Of a stretch of 23,697 nucleotides of DNA, positions 1 through 5,517 are shown in pieces (within the stretch, counting starts at the first letter, position 1; each line of letters opens with the position of its first letter). The DNA is from a virus: positions 1 through 23,697 of the IMG/VR virus record IMGVR_UViG_3300046010_006073. One strand, given 5' to 3'. A program made the translations under genes and the position numbers. The notes beneath the pieces are model-generated. The model was not told where the DNA came from, did no database searches, and was given only the letters and a program-made list of their open reading frames with translations.

Positions 1-111
1 TCGCCCCTTTTTGTAAGTGACGGCGGGCAAGTCGGGGGTTCGATAGTAAGTGAAGTCCTTGTTCAGAATGAACTTGGTGACGCACATAACCTTGGTGGTG
101 GTGTTGCTCAT
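1..111 (-). CDS. Small unknown protein, C-terminus cut by window edge
   Basis: An ATG at 111 opens a frame that runs off the left edge without a stop, giving the first 37 residues (MSNTTTKVMCVTKF...). I do not recognise the family. The start is supported by a promoter-like element at 119-146 that is shared, with the same spacing, with the next genes upstream. No SD precedes the ATG. It is the last visible member of a row of small - strand genes, each with its own promoter-like element. Protein identity is unknown; that it is a real gene is fairly likely from the conserved upstream element. Confidence 0.6.
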   Translation of the reverse strand, partial: MSNTTTKVMCVTKFILNKDFTYYRTPDLPAVTYKKGR

Positions 112-118
112 AGGGAAA

Positions 119-146
119 ACAATGAGGGTTAAAGGGAAGGTTGCAA
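119..146 (-). promoter_or_regulatory. Sigma70-like promoter, leaderless geometry
   Basis: On the - strand TTGCAA (141-146), a 16-bp spacer and CATTGT (119-124) lie just upstream of the ATG at 111, leaving only 7 nt between the -10-like hexamer and the start codon. The blocks CTTGCAAC and AACCCTCATT are identical and identically spaced in front of the gene starting at 872. Confidence 0.6.
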
Positions 147-153
147 GGTTTTT

Positions 154-411
154 TTACGCCTTCTTGAAGAAGGCCCAAACGGTCACCCCGTCGTTGGGGT
201 CGAGAATCTCCCAGCAATTGGACTTTTCGTTCCAGAATTCTTGAAGCTCTTGGAAGTCATCCATTTGCAACTCTCGGCCTTCCTTCTTGCTCCACAGGAA
301 GGGCCAATACTGGTTGAGGCGTTCTTCGACGATTTCAAGGGTCATCGGGCGACGGAAATCGTTGCTACCGATAGAGAGCGTGTAGAGTTGGGGGGAGGTG
401 GTGTTATTCAT
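154..411 (-). CDS. Small unknown protein (85 aa)
   Basis: An 85-residue frame rich in Trp, Glu and aromatic residues, with no recognised domain, signal peptide or membrane segment. The central part (EFWNEKSNCWEILDPNDGV) reads like a compact acidic phage accessory protein. Unlike its neighbours it has a good SD, AAGGGAG, just before the ATG at 411, as well as the shared promoter element (TTGTGT-16-TATTCT). Its stop is 42 nt from the next gene's ATG, a gap filled by that gene's own promoter element. Function is unknown. Position among separately promoted small genes suggests an early, host-directed role, which is only inference. Confidence 0.72.
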   Translation of the reverse strand: MNNTTSPQLYTLSIGSNDFRRPMTLEIVEERLNQYWPFLWSKKEGRELQMDDFQELQEFWNEKSNCWEILDPNDGVTVWAFFKKA

Positions 412-420
412 TACTCCCTT

Positions 421-448
421 AGAATAGGGGAAGAGGGGCGCAACACAA
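421..448 (-). promoter_or_regulatory. Sigma70-like promoter of the 411 gene
   Basis: On the - strand TTGTGT (443-448), 16 bp, then TATTCT (421-426). The ATG follows 9 nt later. This is the best -10 of the group (TATTCT) and has the same spacer length as the other three. Confidence 0.6.
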
Positions 449-516
449 GTTTTTTTTTGATTATTTTGCGTACAATCTTCGTGCCAACCGCATAGGAAAT
501 CTTTGTCAATGGGTAG

Positions 517-618
517 AACTACGTAGCTGGTGTTTTTTACATTTTTTTTACAAATCGTGCCGGGCCAGGCCCGGTTGTAAAAAATTTGTAAAAGAGAGAA
601 ACTACGTACAACTACGTA
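517..618. promoter_or_regulatory. Structured non-coding locus: nested inverted repeats and TACGTA boxes
   Basis: A GC-rich inverted repeat CCGGGCCAGGCCCGG (560-574) is flanked on the left by TTTTTTACA (533-541) and TTTTTTTTACAAA (542-554), and on the right by the inverted counterparts TTGTAAAAAA (575-584) and TTTGTAAAA (585-593). Outside these lie AACTACGTA at 517-525, 600-608 and 610-618. The arms can form a cruciform. No T-tract follows the GC stem on either strand, so an ordinary terminator is unlikely. It may be an operator, replication origin or partition-type site. No gene is seen at 412-671. Confidence 0.55.
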
Positions 619-626
619 TTGACCAT

Positions 627-653
627 CCCTCTGTAAGCCTTTCCTACAGAGGG
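627..653. other. Perfect 9-bp hairpin without T-tract
   Basis: CCCTCTGTA and TACAGAGGG form a perfect stem with a 9-nt loop. It lies just downstream of the stop of the - strand gene at 672. It could stabilise or end that transcript, but neither strand has a run of T after it, so Rho-independent termination is doubtful. Confidence 0.5.
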
Positions 654-671
654 TGTCGGATTTCTTTACAA

Positions 672-872
672 TTACTTGCCAAACGGCTTGATGGCGGCTT
701 CCTCGACGCGAGCCACACGTTCGGCCAGCGACTTCTTGAAAGCGTCTTGCTGCTCGATGGTGACCGTGAAGGGGAGGCTGTGGTGAGCCGTGTCCAGAAG
801 GTACTTGAACATCGTCGCTTGAAAGCGAGCGTTGGCGTTGCGGTTGATTTCAGCAATGAAGTTATCTTCCAT
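672..872 (-). CDS. Small unknown protein (66 aa)
   Basis: A 66-residue helical, charged protein (MEDNFIAEINRNANARF...) of unknown family. Its codons are more GC-rich than those of the - strand genes to its right, and its composition is even along its length, which argues for a real gene. No SD is present. The start at 872 is set by a promoter-like element whose -10 ends 7 nt before the ATG. A perfect hairpin (627-653) lies shortly after the stop. A longer frame in another register over the same bases (644-907) is Ser/Arg-rich and is treated as a shadow. Confidence 0.7.
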   Translation of the reverse strand: MEDNFIAEINRNANARFQATMFKYLLDTAHHSLPFTVTIEQQDAFKKSLAERVARVEEAAIKPFGK

Positions 873-879
873 AGTTCAG

Positions 880-907
880 AGAATGAGGGTTTCGGATAGA
901 GTTGCAA
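880..907 (-). promoter_or_regulatory. Sigma70-like promoter of the 872 gene
   Basis: On the - strand TTGCAA (902-907), 16 bp, CATTCT (880-885), then 7 nt to the ATG at 872. It fills the 41-nt gap after the stop of the gene at 914. Confidence 0.62.
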
Positions 908-913
908 GAAAAA

Positions 914-1105
914 TCAGCGACGATCAATCAGATCGCCCCACACCAGACGCGCGAGGTACAGATCTTCGAAGGCCGCAAGCTCGCGGTAAGTCAGCTTAAC
1001 GCCGTTTTCCCACTCGGCCCAGAGGACGCCCGAATCGTCGCCGCAGTCGCCAGAGATTTCCACTTCGAAGTCAGCCACCGTCTTATCGTTAAGGGTTAGT
1101 TTCAT
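914..1105 (-). CDS. Small acidic unknown protein (63 aa)
   Basis: The protein starts MKLTLNDKTVADFEVEI and is 63 residues, acidic, with two Trp in the middle (WAEWENG). No known domain is recognised. The frame is open upstream to another ATG at 1261. I reject that longer start because its extra 52 residues are low-complexity Pro/Gly/Lys and because the conserved promoter element (1113-1140) would fall inside it, 7 nt before the ATG at 1105. GC-rich codons resemble those of the 672-872 gene. Likely an early accessory gene; function unknown. Confidence 0.7.
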   Translation of the reverse strand: MKLTLNDKTVADFEVEISGDCGDDSGVLWAEWENGVKLTYRELAAFEDLYLARLVWGDLIDRR

Positions 1106-1112
1106 ACCCCAG

Positions 1113-1140
1113 AGAATGACCGTTCCCGCGCGCAATGCAA
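1113..1140 (-). promoter_or_regulatory. Sigma70-like promoter of the 1105 gene
   Basis: On the - strand TTGCAT (1135-1140), 16 bp, CATTCT (1113-1118), then 7 nt to the ATG. The -10 block CATTCTCTG is identical to that of the 872 gene. The rest of 1141-1365 has no gene I can support. It is pyrimidine- and AT-rich and contains the palindrome CTCATATATGAG (1347-1358). Confidence 0.62.
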
Positions 1141-1365
1141 CATCTTTTTTCGTGTTTTTCGACGAATGGAAACACCCTCCCCCATTTCCAAAAAAAGGCG
1201 AAGGTTCGTTCCGGGGATCCGGTGGGGGGTGGTTTTTAACCCGCTCTACCTCAATTTTCACTATCCTATACGCTACTCCTTGTTTATTCTTACTCTTCTT
1301 ATATATCTATTATGATCTATATACTAGTCTTTACCTACCTTTACCGCTCATATATGAGTTATTAA

Positions 1366-1554
1366 CTACCATCTTCCCCAATCAATATCGGAGAAATCAT
1401 TGATAATCCCCTCATAAGGTTTATCTTGTTTGTATATTTCAAGGATACGGTTGTGCTCGTAATCGCTTGTGGGTATCCACTTAGGGGGCTCCCCTTTCAG
1501 GAATAAGACAGTATAAGAACGATGTTTATCTACGGCTCTTCTAATGACTAGCAT
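1366..1554 (-). CDS. Small unknown protein (62 aa)
   Basis: A 62-residue protein ending IINDFSDIDWGRW, with no recognised domain. Aromatic and charged residues are evenly spread and no membrane segment is seen. The start at 1554 follows a GGGGGG run that touches the ATG too closely to be an ideal SD. It sits 8 nt after a TAAAAT box with TTGATT 16 bp further upstream. It is separated from the methyltransferase gene to its right by about 75 nt, so it probably has its own promoter rather than belonging to that operon. Confidence 0.6.
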   Translation of the reverse strand: MLVIRRAVDKHRSYTVLFLKGEPPKWIPTSDYEHNRILEIYKQDKPYEGIINDFSDIDWGRW

Positions 1555-1562
1555 ACCCCCCT

Positions 1563-1590
1563 ATTTTAAAAAAATAGATATTTAAATCAA
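1563..1590 (-). promoter_or_regulatory. Putative promoter TTGATT-16-TAAAAT
   Basis: On the - strand TTGATT (1585-1590), 16 bp, TAAAAT (1563-1568), 8 nt before the ATG at 1554. Geometry matches the early-type elements further left, but the hexamers differ and the region is AT-rich, so chance is harder to exclude. Confidence 0.4.
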
Positions 1591-1629
1591 TAAAAAGCAC
1601 CCTTCTGGTCTCCTGGAACCGGGCGGCCC

Positions 1630-2271
1630 TCATAGATTATACCTAAATCTGTAAGCTCTTGAGGAAACGGGGATTTCGTCTTCTGTTTGCTTTTTGATTA
1701 TCGCGCAGTTATGACCAAAAGTAATTGAAGAAATAGAAAAGTAATTCTTTTGCTCAGAAAACTCCTCGTTTACCTCATCTGCCAGCTTTTTAAGAAAATC
1801 AATAAAATTATAATCCCCAATCTGGTATCCATACAAGGAAGAATCTGGGCGCCAATAGTTGCATTCTAAATCCTCAACAATATAAACGCCGCCAAAATCC
1901 AGAGCGCTTTTAAATAATTCGCAAAATGTTATCATTTGATGCTGCGGAATATGAGAGCCGTCGTCAATGATTAGCTTGCATTTTGGGACTTTTTGCGCCA
2001 ATTCTTTTAAATCAGAAGGGTTACTTTGATCGCATTTGATCACTGTTGTGCGCTCGTCCTTCCATTCTTGATGGATATCAGCGCCGAATATGTGAGCGCG
2101 CGGGAAATATTCCTTCCATAAAGCTACAGAGCCGCCGCGATCTATGCCGATTTCCAGCATATTAAATTCTTGATCTCGCAAAGGCTCCAAAAACATTGGA
2201 TAAAATCGATCATATCGGTGCTGACTGATTTTATCAGTGAGAGAAGAGCCGATCTCTTTGAAAGTTTTCAC
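1630..2271 (-). CDS. Class I SAM-dependent methyltransferase, MycE/TylF-like sugar O-methyltransferase family
   Basis: A Rossmann-fold methyltransferase of 213 residues. Visible motifs: TDK (12-14), motif I LEIGIDRGGS (39-48) for SAM binding, an acidic end of strand 2 in FGADI (62-66), IIDDGSH (101-107) and VEDLE (132-136). In the mycinamicin-type sugar O-methyltransferases the DDGSH and VEDL segments carry the metal ligands and the catalytic His, and both are intact here. The start is GTG at 2271, whose G begins the GTGA overlap with the stop of the 33-aa gene upstream; this indicates translational coupling. It is the last gene of the - strand operon, next to a kinase and a HAD phosphatase. 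The substrate may be a glycan or a modified nucleotide; the sequence does not say which. Confidence 0.85.
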   Translation of the reverse strand: MKTFKEIGSSLTDKISQHRYDRFYPMFLEPLRDQEFNMLEIGIDRGGSVALWKEYFPRAHIFGADIHQEWKDERTTVIKCDQSNPSDLKELAQKVPKCKLIIDDGSHIPQHQMITFCELFKSALDFGGVYIVEDLECNYWRPDSSLYGYQIGDYNFIDFLKKLADEVNEEFSEQKNYFSISSITFGHNCAIIKKQTEDEIPVSSRAYRFRYNL

Positions 2272-2369
2272 CAGTGATGAATAATATTAACTATCAGCGC
2301 GATATCAGCGATGATCGCGAGAACCATTAGAATGAATTGAAACTTTTCGCTTTTAGTGTCAAATGTCAT
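2268..2369 (-). CDS. Tiny single-TM membrane protein (33 aa)
   Basis: ATG at 2369 encodes 33 residues: a short polar N-terminus (MTFDTKSEKF), one hydrophobic helix (about 11-29, FILMVLAIIADIALIVNII) and a HHW tail. It overlaps the end of the kinase gene by 11 nt, and its TGA overlaps the GTG start of the methyltransferase. It therefore fills exactly the gap between two real genes. No strong SD is seen. The double overlap and clean TM helix make it a credible small gene. A role as lysis regulator or membrane anchor is possible but unsupported. Confidence 0.6.
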   Translation of the reverse strand: MTFDTKSEKFQFILMVLAIIADIALIVNIIHHW

Positions 2370-2799
2370 AACTGTTTTGTTTGGAAAGGATGAGTTTAGC
2401 GGCCATCTCGGCCCAGATAGTTGGCGAGCCGCCTTCTGTCACCAATAAATCAGGGGTGAATGGAGGTTCGAAGATTCTTGTTGTATCGGGATAATCGCGG
2501 CAGGGCTTTCGATCAATAAAAATCATAAAAAAATCATCTCCAAAAGCTTTTCTGGTCGCAAAAGTAGGGCATACAAAGTCAGCAATCGCATAAACCCCGC
2601 TTCTAGTAACGATATCGCACAACTTTCCCATTCTTCTGCTATGTTCAATCCGGTCTTGGAGCGAGAACCTCAAGTCCTTATGAATTTCACTTCTGATCTC
2701 GTCGGCGTTTAGGTGAACAGCGCCGATCATTTGCGCTAGATGTTTGGCTAGGGTGGTTTTCCCCACGCCCGGTAATCCCATTATTAATATTTTCTTCAT
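2359..2799 (-). CDS. P-loop kinase, adenylylsulfate (APS) kinase-like
   Basis: A compact 146-residue P-loop kinase. Walker A is GLPGVGKTT (8-16). DEIRSEIHKDLRFS (33-46) followed by DRIEHSRR matches the substrate-binding stretch of APS kinases (DxxR...KDLGFSxxDRxEN.RR), and FEPPFTPDLLV (110-120) matches the YExPxxPdL segment. It is shorter than a full bacterial CysC (about 200 aa). Phage members of this fold often have unknown substrates. It lies just after a HAD phosphatase, reminiscent of the kinase plus phosphatase pair of T4 polynucleotide kinase, although the motifs look more CysC-like. The ATG at 2799 lies inside a possible overlapping small gene. Confidence 0.75.
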   Translation of the reverse strand: MKKILIMGLPGVGKTTLAKHLAQMIGAVHLNADEIRSEIHKDLRFSLQDRIEHSRRMGKLCDIVTRSGVYAIADFVCPTFATRKAFGDDFFMIFIDRKPCRDYPDTTRIFEPPFTPDLLVTEGGSPTIWAEMAAKLILSKQNSYDI

Positions 2800-2899
2800 C
2801 TAGTAACAGATCCAATAAATCTTTAATTAAAATAGATTTTCCCTTATACTCCGTCCAGTGCTCTTTCGGGATTTTCTTTAATAGTTCTATTTGATTCAT
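2687..2899 (-). CDS. Possible small overlapping gene (70 aa)
   Basis: An ATG at 2899 opens 70 residues. The first ~37 (MNQIELLKKIPKEHWTEYKG...) look protein-like and cover the gap 2800-2843 between the phosphatase and the kinase. The rest (HPSQTSSANDRRCSPKRRRD) is in the kinase gene's shadow and reads as out-of-frame. It overlaps both neighbours, by 56 and 113 nt. It may be a real small gene with a degenerate tail, or a relic, or joined to the phosphatase by a frameshift. No SD is evident. Confidence 0.35.
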   Translation of the reverse strand: MNQIELLKKIPKEHWTEYKGKSILIKDLLDLLLDEENINNGITGRGENHPSQTSSANDRRCSPKRRRDQK

Positions 2900-3386
2900 T
2901 GATATCGCTATCTAGCCGCGAAATAAGATTATCAAGATTTTTTTCAGAAAAGTGTTGAGAGGGGTAGCCCTCAAAAGCTGGGACTTGATAGTAGTTAACA
3001 GTTGTTGAGATTTTGCGCAAAAACTCTATCTTGTTCCTGTTTTCTCGACGAGGAAGATTGTCAAACAGATAAACTTTTGGCGCCGAAATACTTGGATTGG
3101 ATCGAGTCGCAACATGTGTACGAGAAAAAATTCGGTGAGTTGGAAAATCCAATTTGAACACCCTGTTCATTTCCAATGCATAATCATGCTCAGCAATTGT
3201 GAGCATATATACCTGACCCCGATTTCTTAGCATCTTTAGGAGCTTGAGCGCTCCATCGCGTAAAACAGTATCGTACTGATAGATTCCTATCTTAAGCCTA
3301 ACCGCATCATCAGGAGGATTTAGCATAGCATCTTCGGAATGAATCAGGGTTTCATCAAGATCGACGAATATGGGAACGTTATTCAT
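2844..3386 (-). CDS. HAD-superfamily phosphatase, NIF/FCP1-like
   Basis: A 180-residue HAD hydrolase. Motif I is DLDET (9-13), giving nucleophile D9 and acid/base D11. Motif II is the Thr in YMLTIAEHDYA (T63). The distal acidic motif is VYLFDN (105-110, D109). The TIAEHDYALEMNRVF segment and the preceding layout recall the NLI-interacting-factor/FCP1-type phosphatases. K104 may serve as motif III. Its ATG overlaps the stop of the upstream 66-aa gene (ATGA). The likely substrate is a phosphorylated nucleic acid end, sugar or small metabolite. Adjacency to a P-loop kinase and a methyltransferase suggests one modification pathway, which is inference. Confidence 0.78.
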   Translation of the reverse strand: MNNVPIFVDLDETLIHSEDAMLNPPDDAVRLKIGIYQYDTVLRDGALKLLKMLRNRGQVYMLTIAEHDYALEMNRVFKLDFPTHRIFSRTHVATRSNPSISAPKVYLFDNLPRRENRNKIEFLRKISTTVNYYQVPAFEGYPSQHFSEKNLDNLISRLDSDINESNRTIKENPERALDGV

Positions 3387-3583
3387 TTGTTTGAAACGAC
3401 TTCGATGAGGTGCTCTTCTTCATTTACGACAAATGACCAGAAACACTCAACTTGCTCTTCTGTAGAGAGTCCTACTTGTTTTGCAAGGCTATCAATCGCC
3501 GCATCATTCTTGTCAAGAAAAGACTGTCTTTGTTTTCTTAGCTTATGAGCCTCCTTTAGATGTTTCTTTTTGATATTAATCAT
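3383..3583 (-). CDS. Small charged helical protein (66 aa)
   Basis: A 66-residue protein with a basic N-terminal helix (KKKHLKEAHKLRKQRQ) and an acidic C-terminus containing EEQVECFWSFVVNEEEH. No domain is recognised. It starts by ATGA overlap with the stop of the holin-like gene at 3580 and ends by ATGA overlap with the phosphatase start, so it is fixed in the operon at both ends. It could be a nucleic-acid-binding accessory protein, from charge alone. A + strand frame over the same bases (3339-3548) is a shadow. Confidence 0.68.
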   Translation of the reverse strand: MINIKKKHLKEAHKLRKQRQSFLDKNDAAIDSLAKQVGLSTEEQVECFWSFVVNEEEHLIEVVSNK

Positions 3584-3822
3584 GGTTCTTTGGTATACTG
3601 AAAAACTTTACCAGCAGTCGCGCCACCAAACAGTAGGCCGCAGAATGCAGTGACGCTGCTGGGGATGTCAACTATTTGTTTGTTATAAATGCACAATCCC
3701 GCCCAAACTATCAAGGGCAAAACAGCGGCAACCATACAAACAATGAACATTTGTAAGCGAATAGACGAAGGAATTCCTTCACTCTCTTCTAAAGAGCGGC
3801 CAATCCAATTAAATAATTTCAT
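3580..3822 (-). CDS. Two-TM small membrane protein, holin-like
   Basis: An 80-residue protein with two hydrophobic segments (about 23-45, MFIVCMVAAVLPLIVWAG..., and 54-74, ending FGGATAGKVF), a polar N-terminus and a short charged C-terminus. Size, two-helix topology and the Gly/Ala-rich second helix ending in GKxF fit small phage holins. No lysin is visible next to it, so the call stays tentative; a superinfection-exclusion or other membrane protein is possible. It is coupled by ATGA overlap to the repeat/Ig gene upstream and to the 66-aa gene downstream. Confidence 0.5.
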   Translation of the reverse strand: MKLFNWIGRSLEESEGIPSSIRLQMFIVCMVAAVLPLIVWAGLCIYNKQIVDIPSSVTAFCGLLFGGATAGKVFQYTKEP

Positions 3823-4895
3823 TTTACGACGAGCGTAAATGTCTCGCTGCTTCTTGTACCAGAAGAGTTGGTGACAGTTACAGTATAAGTTCCAGCGTCT
3901 CCGCTGACAACGTCAGGAATATACAAACTCGCGATATTTGCGCCAACAATTGTTGTTCCGTTCTTCGCCCAAGTAAAAGTAAAAGGAGCAGTTGCAGAGC
4001 GATCAATGACCGCCTTTAGAGTAATAGTATCGCCAATATAAGCGACCATTTCAAGAGAGAACAAGTCGCCATCAAGACCCCAAACGTTTAGCCCATACTT
4101 TGTTAATGTGAATTTGGACCCGCGCGCGCGAGTTCTAAAAGCGTTGTCTGGATTTGTTATAGTTACTCCTGTTGAGGGCAGAACAGTAACATAAGAAGAT
4201 TCTGATGTGTTTACGCCCGAAATCTGTGCGCCAACAGGAAGGATCTCTGAGCCCACAAACTCCTGTGGAATAACTAGGTTGATTCTTGATCCCGCTGGAG
4301 GATTGAAAACAATCGTGCCGCCGAGATCAGAAGCTCTCAAAATGTAGTCCGCCGTGACGGTATTAACTTTGAGAATTGTGGGCAATGTTGCGGGCTTGTT
4401 TAAAATCTGCGCTGCGCCAGAGGCTGCACTCCAATCCGCATTAACTTGCGCTCCTCCAATGCTGGACGGCTTATTTAAGATCTGCGCTGGGCCAGAAGTC
4501 GCGTTCCAGTCAGCGTTAACAATCGTTGGCTTGTTCAAGATTTGAGCAACTCCACTTGTTGCGTTCCAGTCAGAACTGACTTGAGCCGCAGGAATAACTG
4601 GCTTATTCAAGATTTGAGCAACGCCAGAAGTGGCATTCCAGTCCGCGTTAATTTGTGGTGAATTGCTGAACGTAGGTTTGTTCAAAATCATTGCGGGACC
4701 GGAAGTGGCGTTCCAGTCTGCGTTAACTGGCGAAACGATATTTGGCTTATTAAGAATTAAAGCGGGACCGGAAGTTGCTGCCCAGTCTGCGTTTACCTGA
4801 CGACCGTTGGATCTTGAACTTTCAATTCTAGGGTTCTCCGCAGAGAATACCGGAAGAGAAAGGAATAAGAGTGCGATTAATATTAACTTTTTCAT
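3819..4895 (-). CDS. Secreted phage repeat protein: signal peptide, six NADW/ILNKP repeats, fibre-type beta domain, Ig-like domain
   Basis: A 358-residue protein with a clear Sec signal peptide (MKKLILIALLFLSLPVFSA, cleavage likely before E20; no lipobox Cys). Six 18-residue repeats of pattern VNADWNATSGxAQILNKP follow at about 34-51, 57-74, 82-99, 106-123, 126-143 and 151-168. Residues ~175-277 resemble a beta domain common in phage tail fibres (YILRASDLGG ... NVWGLDGDL). The C-terminus (~283-358) is an Ig-like domain with the D-x-G-x-Y motif (DAGTY, 333-337) and no cysteines. Similar DW..SG..ILNKP repeats occur in virion and fibre proteins. The signal peptide is unusual for a virion protein and points to export or surface display. 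It is encoded upstream of a holin-like gene, with ATGA overlap. Confidence 0.75.
   Translation of the reverse strand: MKKLILIALLFLSLPVFSAENPRIESSRSNGRQVNADWAATSGPALILNKPNIVSPVNADWNATSGPAMILNKPTFSNSPQINADWNATSGVAQILNKPVIPAAQVSSDWNATSGVAQILNKPTIVNADWNATSGPAQILNKPSSIGGAQVNADWSAASGAAQILNKPATLPTILKVNTVTADYILRASDLGGTIVFNPPAGSRINLVIPQEFVGSEILPVGAQISGVNTSESSYVTVLPSTGVTITNPDNAFRTRARGSKFTLTKYGLNVWGLDGDLFSLEMVAYIGDTITLKAVIDRSATAPFTFTWAKNGTTIVGANIASLYIPDVVSGDAGTYTVTVTNSSGTRSSETFTLVVK
4392..4796 (-). repeat. Six imperfect repeats coding NADW...SG..ILNKP
   Basis: Protein-level repeats of 18 residues with linkers of 2 to 8 residues, so the DNA period varies. Core positions W, SG and ILNKP are kept in all six, while DNA differs, which indicates old duplications kept under selection. 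Confidence 0.8.
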
Positions 4896-4898
4896 TGA

Positions 4899-5516
4899 TT
4901 AAACCCAAAAAAAATCTCTGTTGTCGATGACCCAATGACATAGCTTAGTGTCGCGAATTTTGATTTCATTTTCAATTTCGTGAACTTCCTTATAAGCTTC
5001 GTGATAAGGTTTATTAGTGTCAACTCTCTCGTAAGCCTTGTCAAGATGCTCTACCAATTCTGGCCTTTTAGTTTTTGCATACTCGTGCATTTCAAGAAGT
5101 TCTGTTTGGAATTTCTTGTGAATTTCGTCACTAGAATAATCGACGGTTTCAAAACACTTTTCACGATCTACAAATTCGATCACAGCTTCAGCGTGAAACT
5201 TGGTAATTGATTCTGTCAAGTCGCTCCAGTCTGAAGGGAAAACGCTGTCGCGCATTTCCTTTCTAGGATTACGCAAAGTATTCTTAATCTTGTACTTTAG
5301 GTCGCGCAAACGCATAGAAATGCGCACATTATACGAATAAGCAATTTCATGGCGCAGTAAATACTGCACTGGATAGTTAGACTTAAAATATTTGTCAGCC
5401 TCTTTCCAGTCATACAGGCCAAGCGCATGAGGCTCAATATACCACTTGGTGGGCCACCACCAAACATTTTTTTCATATTTGCCTTTTAAGTGCTCTTCGA
5501 AACAGAACTTTTTCAT
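4899..5516 (-). CDS. Unknown 205-aa phage protein
   Basis: A 205-residue protein, rich in aromatic and charged residues. It has a WWWPTKWYIEPHALGLYDW stretch near the N-terminus (19-37), a basic middle (RLRDLKYKIKNTLRNPRKE) and an acidic helical C-terminal half. No catalytic motif, signal or membrane segment is recognised. It follows the MGMFDT-family gene with a TAA/ATG spacing of one base and no SD, which suggests translation by reinitiation. Position in an accessory operon implies a non-virion role, but this is a guess. Confidence 0.65.
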   Translation of the reverse strand: MKKFCFEEHLKGKYEKNVWWWPTKWYIEPHALGLYDWKEADKYFKSNYPVQYLLRHEIAYSYNVRISMRLRDLKYKIKNTLRNPRKEMRDSVFPSDWSDLTESITKFHAEAVIEFVDREKCFETVDYSSDEIHKKFQTELLEMHEYAKTKRPELVEHLDKAYERVDTNKPYHEAYKEVHEIENEIKIRDTKLCHWVIDNRDFFWV

Positions 5517-5517
5517 A

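Noticed and set aside
914-1261. Longer 115-aa version of the gene at 914-1105
   Set aside because: The extra N-terminus is low-complexity and contains the conserved promoter element 7 nt before ATG 1105.
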